DNA of 32,116 bases. Origin: JAAZIN01 sp964464625 (GTDB lineage Bacteria; Bacillota; Dethiobacteria; DTU022). The first letter of the stretch is position 1; every line of letters begins with the position of its first letter. This document shows, piece after piece, positions 14,874 to 22,864 of this stretch. The DNA lies in contig CAYXKD010000019.1 of the NCBI GenBank assembly GCA_964464625.1, forward strand, positions 1-32,116, written 5' to 3'. The notes beneath the pieces are model-generated. The model worked only from the letters and a program-made list of their open reading frames with translations, made no database searches and was not told where the DNA came from. Both the position numbers and the translations under genes were made by a program.

Positions 14874-15848
14874 ATGAGAACTAGAATAACTGAACTGTTT
14901 GGTGTTAAGTATCCTGTTATTTGTGGAGGAATGTTGTGGCTGTCAACTCCCGAATTTTGTGCAGCTATTTCTAATGCCGGAGGCCTTGGTAATATTACCG
15001 CCTGCAACTATAACAGCGGCGAAGAGCTGAGAGCAGCTATACAGAAAGCCCGGGAGCTTACTGACAAGCCCTTTGGTATAAACATTACACTTTTCCCTTC
15101 AATGCGTCTTACAGAAGAGGTATTTGATGATTTCTTTAGAGTATGTGTCGAAGAAAAGGTGAATGTCATAGAAGTTTCCGGTAGTCCGGCAGTCAAGTAT
15201 CTCGATATGTGTCAGAAGGCGGGCATCAAGATGATGCATAAGGTGGGAGCTGTCAGGCATGCTTTAAACATTGAACGTTATGGTTACGATGCTGTTATTG
15301 CTCTCGGCTTTGAAGCGGGCGGCCATCCCCTGAGTGATGATGTTGCCACCACGGTTTTATTACCCCGTATCGTCGAAAGTGTTAAAATACCCGTTATATC
15401 TGCCGGAGGGATCGTTGACGGGCGCAGTATGGCTGCAGCTTTGTGTCTTGGTGCAGAAGGGGTATTGATGGGCACCAGGTTTATTGCCACGAAAGAATGC
15501 CAGGTTCATTCTCATATCTGGGAGGAGCTTATCAAACGGGAAGAGCATGAAACTGCCATGGTCTGTAAAACCATAAATCTTCAGGGGCGGGCTTTAAAAA
15601 ACGAACTCACACTTCAGATTCTAGAGCTGGAAGAGAAAGGAGTAGATCTGGCAGAGCTTGTTTCTCTGATGTCGGGGCAGCGCTCCTTAAAGGCATGGCA
15701 AACGGGTGATGTGGACAATGCCCCTTTAATGGTAGGGCAGTCTGTGGGACTTATCAAAGAAATACCCACCTGTGCAGAAATGATTCAAACAATGGTCAAT
15801 GATGCCCGCGACATACTGAAGAAAAACCTGGCAAGATTTGAGAATTAG
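14874..15848 (+). CDS. Nitronate monooxygenase / FabK-type FMN enzyme
   Basis: A TIM-barrel FMN enzyme of the 2-nitropropane dioxygenase family. Members either oxidise nitronates or, as FabK, reduce enoyl-ACP. The 324 residues begin with TRITELFGVKYPVICGGM and include AISNAGGLGNITA, FGINITLFP, the segment GFEAGGH (His151 as possible catalytic base), VISAGGI (174-180) and GVLMGTRFIATKE (196-208), which bind the FMN phosphate. The start has AGGGAGG about 7 bases before the ATG. Lying beside an acyl-CoA ligase and away from any fab genes, it could be an enoyl reductase, a nitronate detoxifier or something else. The family is sure; the reaction is not. Confidence 0.82.
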   Translation: MRTRITELFGVKYPVICGGMLWLSTPEFCAAISNAGGLGNITACNYNSGEELRAAIQKARELTDKPFGINITLFPSMRLTEEVFDDFFRVCVEEKVNVIEVSGSPAVKYLDMCQKAGIKMMHKVGAVRHALNIERYGYDAVIALGFEAGGHPLSDDVATTVLLPRIVESVKIPVISAGGIVDGRSMAAALCLGAEGVLMGTRFIATKECQVHSHIWEELIKREEHETAMVCKTINLQGRALKNELTLQILELEEKGVDLAELVSLMSGQRSLKAWQTGDVDNAPLMVGQSVGLIKEIPTCAEMIQTMVNDARDILKKNLARFEN

Positions 15849-15855
15849 CATAGGG

Positions 15856-15886
15856 GGTGCCGGTTAATTTAACAATCCCCGGCACC
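15856..15886. terminator. Hairpin between convergent flavoenzyme gene and liv operon
   Basis: GGTGCCGG (15856-15863) and CCGGCACC (15879-15886) form an 8-base GC-rich stem with a 15-base loop, 8 bases after the flavoenzyme stop. There is no proper T run (GTGGGGTTCTTT follows), so termination is likely but not certain. The rest of 15887-15997 shows nothing else. Confidence 0.5.
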
Positions 15887-15997
15887 GTGGGGTTCTTTAC
15901 CAGCTGGAGCATGCCCCGGTTATTCATTTTGGTGCCTGAGCATAGCAAGTGACTTCAGTGGGCGTGCGCAGTGATGAAGGAAAAAAAGAAAGGCAGC

Positions 15998-16702
15998 TTA
16001 TTCGCCAAGATAAGCTTTGCGGACCTGGTCATTTTGCAGCAGTGCTGAAGCAGAATCGCTCAGGATGATCCGCCCTGTTTCCATGACATAGCCGCGGTGA
16101 GCGGTGCGCAGAGCAATTTGTGCATTCTGCTCTACAAGGAGGATGGTGGTTCCCTGCTGGTTGATTTCTGCAATGATCTCGAATATACCCAAAACTACAA
16201 GAGGCGCCAGGCCCATGGAGGGTTCATCAAGCAGTAGCAACCGCGGGCGTGACATGAGGGCTCTTCCCATGGCGAGCATCTGCTGCTCTCCACCGCTCAA
16301 AGTGCCGGCACTCTGCTTTTCCCGCAAGGAGAGCTGCGGGAAAAGTTCCATGACCTGTGCATAATCTTTCCTAATCGCGGCTTTGTCTTTACGAGCGTAA
16401 GCGCCCATTTCGAGGTTCTCGCGCACGGTAAGGCGAGGGAAAACATTCCTCCCTTCGGGGACGTGGGAGATTCCCATTTCGACAATTTTGTGCGGCGGAG
16501 TGCGGGAAATATCCTTATTGTCGAAATTTATCCTGCCCTCTTCTGGCCGCATCAAACCGGAAATGGTTCTCAAAGTTGTTGTCTTACCTACACCGTTGGA
16601 GCCGATGAGAGTAACGATTTCTCCCTCGCTGACATTAAGGTTTATCTGATGTAAAACGCGTATATTACCGTAACCGGTGGAGATGTTTTCTATTTTCAAC
16701 AA
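15998..16702 (-). CDS. livF: Branched-chain amino acid ABC transporter, ATP-binding protein LivF
   Basis: One of two ATPases that drive branched-chain amino acid import. The 234 residues have Walker A GSNGVGKTT (34-42), the signature LSGGEQQML, Walker B LLLLDEPSMGL and the H-loop in ILLVEQNA; the ending AYLGE is typical of LivF. The start is TTG 16702, with AGGGAG upstream on the minus strand; no ATG fits. It is the last gene of the livJ-H-M-G-F unit, 30 bases after livG. Relatives also transport amides or urea, so the substrate is provisional. Confidence 0.93.
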   Translation of the reverse strand: MLKIENISTGYGNIRVLHQINLNVSEGEIVTLIGSNGVGKTTTLRTISGLMRPEEGRINFDNKDISRTPPHKIVEMGISHVPEGRNVFPRLTVRENLEMGAYARKDKAAIRKDYAQVMELFPQLSLREKQSAGTLSGGEQQMLAMGRALMSRPRLLLLDEPSMGLAPLVVLGIFEIIAEINQQGTTILLVEQNAQIALRTAHRGYVMETGRIILSDSASALLQNDQVRKAYLGE

Positions 16703-16732
16703 ACGCTTAATCTCCCTTCAGAAAGGAAAAAA

Positions 16733-17506
16733 TCAGGTGCTTTCGCCGAGGTAAGCTTTGATAACCTCTTCATTGTTCTGCACCTGGTGAGGAGTGCCCT
16801 CGGCAATTTTTTTACCGTAATTCAAAACGGCCACCCGACCGGATATTCCCATCACAACCTTCATATCATGTTCTATAAGCAAAATGGTTTTCCCCATCCT
16901 GTCCTGGATCTGTCTGATCAAATCTATAAGGGTAACGGTCTCCTGGGGGTTCATTCCGGCAGCCGGTTCGTCAAGCAGCAGCAGAATGGGATCAGCGGCT
17001 AATGCCCGCGCTATCTCCAGGCGCCGCTGCTCTCCATAAGCAAGGTTGCATGCTCTCTCCTCTTTCTTATCTTCAAGACGGACAAAAGAAAGCATCTCCA
17101 GGGCAATTTCACGGGCCCGGGCTTCTTCTTTTTTACTGGCACTGGTTCTCAAGATCGCCCCGAACAATCCTGTCCCGGTCCTGCAATGCTGTCCGATGAG
17201 CACATTGTCCAGAACACTCATCTGCCCAAAAAGACGGATGTTCTGAAAAGTCCGGGCTATACCTTTTGGGGTGATCTGGTATGGTTTCAGTCCGCTGATT
17301 TTCAGTCCGTTGAAATATATTTCTCCCCCGGTGGGGTTGTAATGGCCGGTAAAGAGGTTGAACAGGGTTGTTTTACCAGCTCCGTTGGGTCCGATAAGGC
17401 CGACGATTTCCTTCGGTGCGATTTGAAAATCAACATTTTCCAAGGCCATCAACCCGCCAAAGCTGTGGCAGATAGCGGTGGCTTTTAAGATCGGTTCAGA
17501 CAGCAA
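16733..17506 (-). CDS. livG: Branched-chain amino acid ABC transporter, ATP-binding protein LivG
   Basis: Second ATPase of the Liv transporter. The 257-residue protein has Walker A GPNGAGKTT (39-47), the LivG-typical GIARTFQNIRLFGQMSVLDNV, signature NLAYGEQRRLEIARAL (LAYGEQ variant of LSGGQ), Walker B ILLLLDEPAAGMNP and ILLIEHDMKVVMG. TTG 17506 is the start, with GGGGGAG just upstream. It lies 12 bases after livM and 30 before livF, so the operon is tightly packed. It pairs with LivF as a heterodimer on the inner face of the membrane. Confidence 0.93.
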   Translation of the reverse strand: MLSEPILKATAICHSFGGLMALENVDFQIAPKEIVGLIGPNGAGKTTLFNLFTGHYNPTGGEIYFNGLKISGLKPYQITPKGIARTFQNIRLFGQMSVLDNVLIGQHCRTGTGLFGAILRTSASKKEEARAREIALEMLSFVRLEDKKEERACNLAYGEQRRLEIARALAADPILLLLDEPAAGMNPQETVTLIDLIRQIQDRMGKTILLIEHDMKVVMGISGRVAVLNYGKKIAEGTPHQVQNNEEVIKAYLGEST

Positions 17507-17518
17507 AGTGGCTCCCCC

Positions 17519-18421
17519 TCACTTATCACCGCGGGAAACACCCAGATATCTGGAGTGGATCCGCTGTAAAAAATCCTTAATCCCTGATGCGCTGTTCGCC
17601 TGCGCCTGTCCCAGAATACCCTGCGGCCTTATCCGCATCATCAATACCAGAACTGCTCCATAAATGAGCAACCTTAAATCAGCCACAGTGCGAAGAAGCT
17701 CCGGTATGATCGTCAGAAGTGCGGCGCCTATAAATGCGCCCCACATGTTGCCGAGGCCCCCTAGAACGACCATGCAAAGATGCTCGATGGATTTCATAAA
17801 ATTGAAGGTGTTCGGATGGAGAAATTGCATATAGTGGGCCATAAGACCTCCGCCAAGACCGGCAAAAAAAGCGCCAACGCCGAAACAGAGGGTTTTGTAG
17901 TAAGTGGAGTTGATTCCCATGGAATCTGCCGCAGTTTCGTCTTCACGAATAGCAATGAGCGCCCGCCCGATTCTTGATTTGATGATCCGGTTCAGGATGA
18001 ACACAGTAAAAAGTGTAACCAGCACTACCCAAAGCAGGGTGGTATTCTTGGGAATACCCCTTAATCCTACTGCACCACCGGTGATCTCAAGGTTGAGAAA
18101 GACAATTCGGACGATTTCCCCCAGGCCGAGCGTGGCGATAGCCAGGTAATCGCCCTTGAGTTTCAATGTGGGTATGCCGATAATTACACCAAAGGCGGCT
18201 GCAAAGAGGGCGCCGCAGAGCAATGATATGATAAAGGGAAAGCCCAGGCGTAGGGTAACAAGGGCGGAGCAGTAAGCCCCCAGACTCATAAAGGCGGCGT
18301 GGCCAATAGAAAGCTGTCCGGTGTATCCGAGAATCAGGTTCAAGCTGGTGGCCATGATCGTGTTTATCCCCACCAGGATGATTAGCTGCAAATAATAGGG
18401 ACTGATCAAAGCTTTTTTCAC
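17519..18421 (-). CDS. livM: Branched-chain amino acid ABC transporter, permease LivM
   Basis: One of the two membrane channels of the Liv transporter. The 300 residues form many hydrophobic helices; LNLILGYTGQLSIGHAAFMSLGAY near the N-terminus and LGEIVRIVFLN, SRIGRALIAIREDETAADSMGI and GGLGNMWGAFIGA are typical of LivM. The start is uncertain: GTG 18421 lies immediately behind AAGAAGG without spacing, while TTG 18409 is 9 bases from it. The C-terminal tail (about 270-300) is hydrophilic. It follows livH by 23 bases. Confidence 0.92.
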   Translation of the reverse strand: MKKALISPYYLQLIILVGINTIMATSLNLILGYTGQLSIGHAAFMSLGAYCSALVTLRLGFPFIISLLCGALFAAAFGVIIGIPTLKLKGDYLAIATLGLGEIVRIVFLNLEITGGAVGLRGIPKNTTLLWVVLVTLFTVFILNRIIKSRIGRALIAIREDETAADSMGINSTYYKTLCFGVGAFFAGLGGGLMAHYMQFLHPNTFNFMKSIEHLCMVVLGGLGNMWGAFIGAALLTIIPELLRTVADLRLLIYGAVLVLMMRIRPQGILGQAQANSASGIKDFLQRIHSRYLGVSRGDK

Positions 18422-18444
18422 CTTCTTAAGACTCTTCTATAGAA

Positions 18445-19317
18445 TTATACCTTTTCCTGGGCGGGGCGTCCAAGTAAACCTGCAGGTTTAAAAAGAAGCA
18501 CAATTATCAACAAAGCAAACGCTATGGCATCACGGTATTGTGAAGAAACATAGGCAGCTCCCATTACTTCGGCAATGCCTAACAGAATTCCTCCCAGCAT
18601 GGCTCCGGGGATGTTGCCAATACCGCCCAAAACGGCGGCGACAAAACCCTTTAGACCGGGCATCAGGCCCATCATTGGTGTGACAGTGCGAAAGTAGATC
18701 CCCACCATTACACCGGCTGCCGCTCCCAGGGCTGAACCGATGGCAAAAGTGATCGTGATTATTTTATTGATATTGATTCCCATGAGGCTGGCAGTATCTT
18801 TATCCTGGGCTGTTGCCCGCATGGCTTTGCCGATTTTTGTTTTTTGAACGATAAAGGTGAGACCGATCATCAGCAGGAAGGAAGAGAGCAAAACAATTAC
18901 TTCCACCCGGGAAATAATAAAAAGTGACGTCTCATAAATCTTTGGTTCGAAGGGGCTGGGGAAGTTGTGGGGTTTCGTCCCCATGATCAGGCGTGCCAGG
19001 TTCGATAGAAATATGGAGGCGCCGATGGCGCTGATGAGCGCCGCAAGCCTGGAAGAACGGCGCAAAGGCCGGTAGGCAAGGAATTCGATAGTAATACCGA
19101 GGATGGCGGCCAGCGCCATAGCGAGGAAAAAAGCCAAAAAAAACGGGACATTAAGGACCGTTACAAGGATCAATCCCGCAAAGGCTCCGAACATGTAGAT
19201 CTCACCATGGGCAAAATTGATCAGTTCGATAATTCCGTAAACCATAGTATAGCCCAGGGCGATGAGTGCGTAGGTGCTGCCCAGAATCAAACCGTTCACT
19301 AACTGTTGAATAAACAT
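18445..19317 (-). CDS. livH: Branched-chain amino acid ABC transporter, permease LivH
   Basis: Partner permease of LivM. The 290-residue hydrophobic protein begins MFIQQLVNGLILGSTYALIALGYTMVYGII, a LivH hallmark, and has INFAHGEIYMFGAF, KTKIGKAMRATAQDKDTASLMGI (EAA-like loop that meets the ATPase) and GGIGNIPGAMLGG. About eight membrane helices are expected. ATG 19317 has AGAGGTGA at good distance. It follows livJ by about 83 bases, a gap often seen after binding-protein genes where expression drops; no hairpin stands out there. Confidence 0.93.
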   Translation of the reverse strand: MFIQQLVNGLILGSTYALIALGYTMVYGIIELINFAHGEIYMFGAFAGLILVTVLNVPFFLAFFLAMALAAILGITIEFLAYRPLRRSSRLAALISAIGASIFLSNLARLIMGTKPHNFPSPFEPKIYETSLFIISRVEVIVLLSSFLLMIGLTFIVQKTKIGKAMRATAQDKDTASLMGININKIITITFAIGSALGAAAGVMVGIYFRTVTPMMGLMPGLKGFVAAVLGGIGNIPGAMLGGILLGIAEVMGAAYVSSQYRDAIAFALLIIVLLFKPAGLLGRPAQEKV

Positions 19318-19400
19318 GGTTCACCTCTTAACGCTGAAGCACTTTTGGAGGAAGGCAGAATGCCTGCCTTCCTCCGCGTAAAACTGCCTAACAGGATCTG

Positions 19401-20534
19401 TTACCTGATACGTACGAATTTGCCGCCTTCAACTTTGAGAATTAGAACATCCTTGATTGTATCTCCCTCTTCATCGATGCTGGTTTTTCCAGTGATGCCG
19501 GGGAAATCCAATGTGGCAGCTAAGCCTTCGCGAATTTCCTCTGAGGTAACCCCTTTTGTCTTAATGGCATTGATCACGATGAGAGCGGCATCATAACCCT
19601 GGGCGGCAAACATATCCGGTGCTTCACCATATTTTTCCTTGTAAGTGCTAACAAAACTCTGGACCGCCGGCGTGGGATCATCGGGATAGAAGCCGGAAGT
19701 GGCGTAGGTTCCTTCAACCGCTTCACCACCGATATTTAGATAATCGGCATTGCACAGACCGTCAGCGCCGAGAATCTGTACATCCATGCCCAATTCACTG
19801 GCCTGCTGGGCAATTTTGGCCGCCTCGGTGTAGTAACCGCCGATGTAAATGCAATCGGGGTCACTTTCCTTGATCTTTGTTAGCTGTGATTTGAAGTTTT
19901 CATCGTTGTCCATGAAGCTTTCAACAGCGACGACTTCGGCAATCTCGTTTGCCTTGGCTTCAAAAGCATCCTTTAGAGATACACCGTAGTCGTTGTTCGT
20001 GTAAAAAACGGCAAATTTGCTAAGGCCCAATTCATTCACTGCATACTCAGCAAGCTGCACCGCCTGGACCTCATCAGAGAGGCAATTCCGGAAAAGGTAT
20101 GGGTTATCTTTGGTCAGCCCTACAGATGTAGAGGAAGGTGAAATAGTTGGAATACCTTCCTCTTTGACAGTGGGGCCTCCCGCCTCTGTTTCCGAACTTA
20201 AAACCGCCCCAATAATCACATCAACACCGTCAACGTCGATCAACTTTTTAAAAGCATTGGCTGCTTTGGACCAGTCCCCCTCTGTATCCTCCGAGATCAG
20301 TTCCAAAGTAATCTCTCCCAGTTCTCCCGAAGCATTGGCTTCTTCCACGGCAATCTTGATTGCGTTAAGGATGTTAGTCCCATAGTTGGCCGCGCTGCCG
20401 CTTAGCGGTCCTACAGTACCGATCTTGACCACATTTTCCGATTCTGCAGGAGCGCAGCCGGCAACCGCTAAAATAAGGGCCAAGCAAACAGAAATTGCTG
20501 CAAACATGACCATTTTTCTATTCCTATAAGTCAT
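19401..20534 (-). CDS. livJ: Branched-chain amino acid-binding lipoprotein LivJ
   Basis: Extracellular substrate-binding protein that feeds LivHM. It is 377 residues long with a lipoprotein signal: RKM, a hydrophobic stretch, then AVAGCAP with Cys27 as the lipid-anchored residue. The mature part has VKIGTVGPLSGSAANYGTNI, VIIGAVLSSE, ISPSSTS, FAVFYTNNDYGVSLKD and AAQGYDAALIVINAI, all of the Peripla_BP_6 fold. ATG 20534 is preferred over the adjacent GTG 20537 because AGGGGG is then 7 bases away. It is first in its operon, behind a good promoter and a leader of about 165 bases. Ligand not proven; leucine-type amino acids are the default for this family. Confidence 0.93.
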   Translation of the reverse strand: MTYRNRKMVMFAAISVCLALILAVAGCAPAESENVVKIGTVGPLSGSAANYGTNILNAIKIAVEEANASGELGEITLELISEDTEGDWSKAANAFKKLIDVDGVDVIIGAVLSSETEAGGPTVKEEGIPTISPSSTSVGLTKDNPYLFRNCLSDEVQAVQLAEYAVNELGLSKFAVFYTNNDYGVSLKDAFEAKANEIAEVVAVESFMDNDENFKSQLTKIKESDPDCIYIGGYYTEAAKIAQQASELGMDVQILGADGLCNADYLNIGGEAVEGTYATSGFYPDDPTPAVQSFVSTYKEKYGEAPDMFAAQGYDAALIVINAIKTKGVTSEEIREGLAATLDFPGITGKTSIDEEGDTIKDVLILKVEGGKFVRIR

Positions 20535-20708
20535 CACGTTTCCCCCTAAATTTTTATTGTTCTTTTTTGATTAAACCTCCAAAATTCCAACCCGCCTTTT
20601 ATATAGACCTAGCCCTTGCAGAGCTCCCCCTCCTCCCGCCTTATTATTAAACGTGGATCGTTTTTATTGGGTTGAGTTGAAATGGTAGGCAGTCTACAAA
20701 GAACAATG

Positions 20709-20737
20709 ATATTAAAATAATGTACATTCAACGTCAA
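20709..20737 (-). promoter_or_regulatory. Promoter of the liv operon with internal palindrome
   Basis: On the minus strand TTGACG (20732-20737) and TAATAT (20709-20714) are spaced by 17 bases. The spacer contains the perfect palindrome AATGTACATT (20719-20728), a likely repressor site. The 20538-21064 gap otherwise holds the roughly 165-base leader, an 11-base tandem repeat and the carD promoter; I see no T-box or riboswitch hallmark. Confidence 0.65.
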
Positions 20738-20980
20738 TTTAAGAAATCCTTCTTTGAAAAAGCAATTTTGATATTTTTGCTTGTAAATGGCGGCATTTCT
20801 TTGGCATATTGGTCCCATTATTAAAGCAGAGTGAGCCTTTTGCGTTCTTTGAAAACATCTGATAGGGTTAGGCTTTGTGCGCAGGGGCAAAAACATTTTG
20901 TCTCTGCGGGATGCTGAGATATAAGGCTTTCTGCGGGTAAATTTTACGCTACCGGCAAAAAGACCTCGAGGACTGCCTGA

Positions 20981-21002
20981 GGTTATCTGACGGTTATCTG
21001 AC
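20981..21002. repeat. Tandem 11-base repeat
   Basis: GGTTATCTGAC occurs twice head to tail (20981-20991 and 20992-21002), just upstream of the carD promoter. It could be a pair of binding sites in direct orientation or a slippage product. Confidence 0.6.
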
Positions 21003-21025
21003 AATTGCCCCAAAGTGAAAAGATG

Positions 21026-21054
21026 TTGTAAATGGAATAAAGATGTGGTATTAT
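21026..21054 (+). promoter_or_regulatory. Promoter of carD
   Basis: TTGTAA (21026-21031) and TATTAT (21049-21054) with a 17-base spacer lie about 70 bases before GTG 21125. Confidence 0.55.
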
Positions 21055-21124
21055 ATTTGCTTATTTGACACCATCAGGGCGCTGTGTTACTATATTCCAA
21101 GGGGGATGCAAGGAGGCGGATTAT

Positions 21125-21613
21125 GTGTTCAATATTGGAGACAGGGTGGTTTACCCCATGCACGGCGCCGGCGTGATTGACTCCATTGAGGAAAAAGAAA
21201 TTCTTGGCGTCCGTAAAAAATATTATGTAATGAAACTGCCTGTCGGAGAGATGAAAGTGATGATACCGACAGACAGCATCCTGAGGGTTGGGCTACGAGA
21301 AGTGATCGACAAGGAGATGATCTCCGCGGTATTCGAAGTGCTGCGGAACCATAATGGGGAAATGTCCTCCAACTGGAACCGCCGTTACCGCGACCACCTT
21401 GAAAAAATAAAAAGCGGCGACATTCTGGAAGTATCTGAAGTTGTGCGTAATCTCACGCTGCGCGATCGTGAAAAAGGCCTTTCAACAGGAGAACGTAAAA
21501 TGCTTGAAAGCGCCAGGCAAATTTTGATTAGCGAACTGCTTCTTGTCCAGGGCATTGACCAGACCGAAATCCTCAACGCCCTAGATGGAATTTTTGAGGA
21601 TTATCCAGGTTAA
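21125..21613 (+). CDS. carD: CarD/CdnL-family transcription regulator
   Basis: Binds the RNA polymerase beta subunit and stabilises open promoter complexes, so it tends to affect rRNA and growth genes. The 162-residue product has the N-terminal Tudor-like domain (FNIGDRVVYPMHGAGVIDSI, then YYVMKLPVGEMKVMIPTD) shared with TRCF, and a helical DNA-binding C-terminal part (WNRRYRDHLEKIKSGD, then LSTGERKMLESARQIL). GTG 21125 has AGGAGG at 21111-21116, 8 bases away; readings from 21065 pass through that site. It heads the usual Firmicutes chain carD-yacL-ispD-ispF, though yacL has its own promoter here. An alternative name for the family is YdeB. Confidence 0.9.
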   Translation: MFNIGDRVVYPMHGAGVIDSIEEKEILGVRKKYYVMKLPVGEMKVMIPTDSILRVGLREVIDKEMISAVFEVLRNHNGEMSSNWNRRYRDHLEKIKSGDILEVSEVVRNLTLRDREKGLSTGERKMLESARQILISELLLVQGIDQTEILNALDGIFEDYPG

Positions 21614-21663
21614 CCACCCCATCTTTTCTCACCTCCTGAAAACAATACTATGTATAATCCGGC

Positions 21664-21693
21664 TTGATTATAGTTAAAACTATACGTTATAAT
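21664..21693 (+). promoter_or_regulatory. Promoter of yacL-ispD-ispF overlapping a perfect dyad
   Basis: TTGATT (21664-21669) and consensus TATAAT (21688-21693) are 18 bases apart. Between them sits TATAGTT-AA-AACTATA (21669-21684), a perfect 7-base inverted repeat, where a bound protein would block RNA polymerase. Confidence 0.65.
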
Positions 21694-21763
21694 TATTATT
21701 ACGTAAAAACTATTTCAAGCTCTTAAGGATTGCTATCATCTGTTCAGTATAGGAGGTGATAAC

Positions 21764-22864
21764 ATGGTACAAAAAGTTTTACGGGTCCTGGGTACGATTC
21801 TGGGTATTGTCACTGGTGCTCTTTTGTTTAATTATGCCGGGCCGGGTGTTATTGCCGTGATCGGCAGCCCTGCAATGCCATTTTCGCCCTGGGGTTATTC
21901 CGCTGTTGGCGGCGGCCTATTTGGGTTGCTCTTTTATTTTATTACTCCTCCATTTATCAGTACATGCCGGCGATTTTTGGATTGGTGTGAAAACAGATTA
22001 AAGGTAATACCGACTCAAGATATTATTCTTGTAGTTGTCAGCATGATAATAACTTTGGTCCTTGGTTTGCTTATCAGCTATCCTATCTACAAAATCCCCC
22101 ACGCTGGCGTCTACATTGCTCCTGTGGTCATTCTGTTACTTGTTTTAATTGGAGTGCGCTTTATCTTTAATCGTAAAGAGGAGTTTGCCTTTATAACCTC
22201 TTTTTTTAATCGGAATTCTCGTGCTGCTGTTGCGGCGGACAATGAAACCTTTAAAATTCTTGATACCAGTGCAATTATTGACGGAAGGATTGTAGATATC
22301 TGCAAGACCGGTTTTTTGGAAGGGATAATTGTTGTGGCCGGTTTTGTTCTAGAAGAGCTCCGACATATCGCCGACTCGCCCGACTTGCTTAAACGCAACC
22401 GTGGGCGGCGCGGGCTTGATATCCTTAACAAGATCCAAAAAGAGATGGATATACCTGTGCAAATATATGAAGGTGACTTTGAAGAGCTTGCCGAGGTGGA
22501 CAGCAAACTGGTCCGCCTTGCAAAGGTGCTTAACGGTAAAATTATTACTAATGATTTTAATTTAAACAAGGTCTGTGAACTGCAGGGTATTACAGTATTA
22601 AACATCAATGAACTGGCCAATGCGGTGAAACCTGTGGTTCTTCCAGGAGAAGAGATGACGGCTCAGATTATTAAGGACGGCAAGGAATCAGGCCAGGGAG
22701 TGGCCTATCTTGAGGATGGCACCATGGTTGTTGTTGAGGGTGGTAAGCGCCATATCGGTGAAACTATAGATGTTCTTGTCACCAGTGTTTTACAAACAGC
22801 GGCGGGTCGCATGATTTTTGCCAAACCAAAAAGTTCAGTTGAAAAGGTATCTGGAGTAAGATAA
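21764..22864 (+). CDS. yacL: Membrane-anchored PIN/TRAM-domain protein (YacL family)
   Basis: A 366-residue protein with an N-terminal membrane part of about four helices (near 5-27, 43-60, 87-110 and 117-135), a PIN nuclease domain starting KILDTSAIIDGRIVDI (first acidic residues of the site) with LEELRHIAD and ITNDFNLNKVCEL, and a C-terminal TRAM domain (about 290-350, KESGQGVAYLEDGTMVVVEG). PIN domains are mostly RNases, and TRAM binds RNA, so a membrane-tethered RNase is likely; no substrate is known to me. AGGAGGTGAT precedes the ATG. The stop TAATG overlaps the ispD start, as in many Firmicutes. Confidence 0.9.
   Translation: MVQKVLRVLGTILGIVTGALLFNYAGPGVIAVIGSPAMPFSPWGYSAVGGGLFGLLFYFITPPFISTCRRFLDWCENRLKVIPTQDIILVVVSMIITLVLGLLISYPIYKIPHAGVYIAPVVILLLVLIGVRFIFNRKEEFAFITSFFNRNSRAAVAADNETFKILDTSAIIDGRIVDICKTGFLEGIIVVAGFVLEELRHIADSPDLLKRNRGRRGLDILNKIQKEMDIPVQIYEGDFEELAEVDSKLVRLAKVLNGKIITNDFNLNKVCELQGITVLNINELANAVKPVVLPGEEMTAQIIKDGKESGQGVAYLEDGTMVVVEGGKRHIGETIDVLVTSVLQTAAGRMIFAKPKSSVEKVSGVR

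Noticed and set aside
20609..21013. 134-codon minus-strand open frame in the livJ-carD gap
   Set aside because: No recognisable motif or ribosome site, and it runs across the liv promoter; treated as non-coding.
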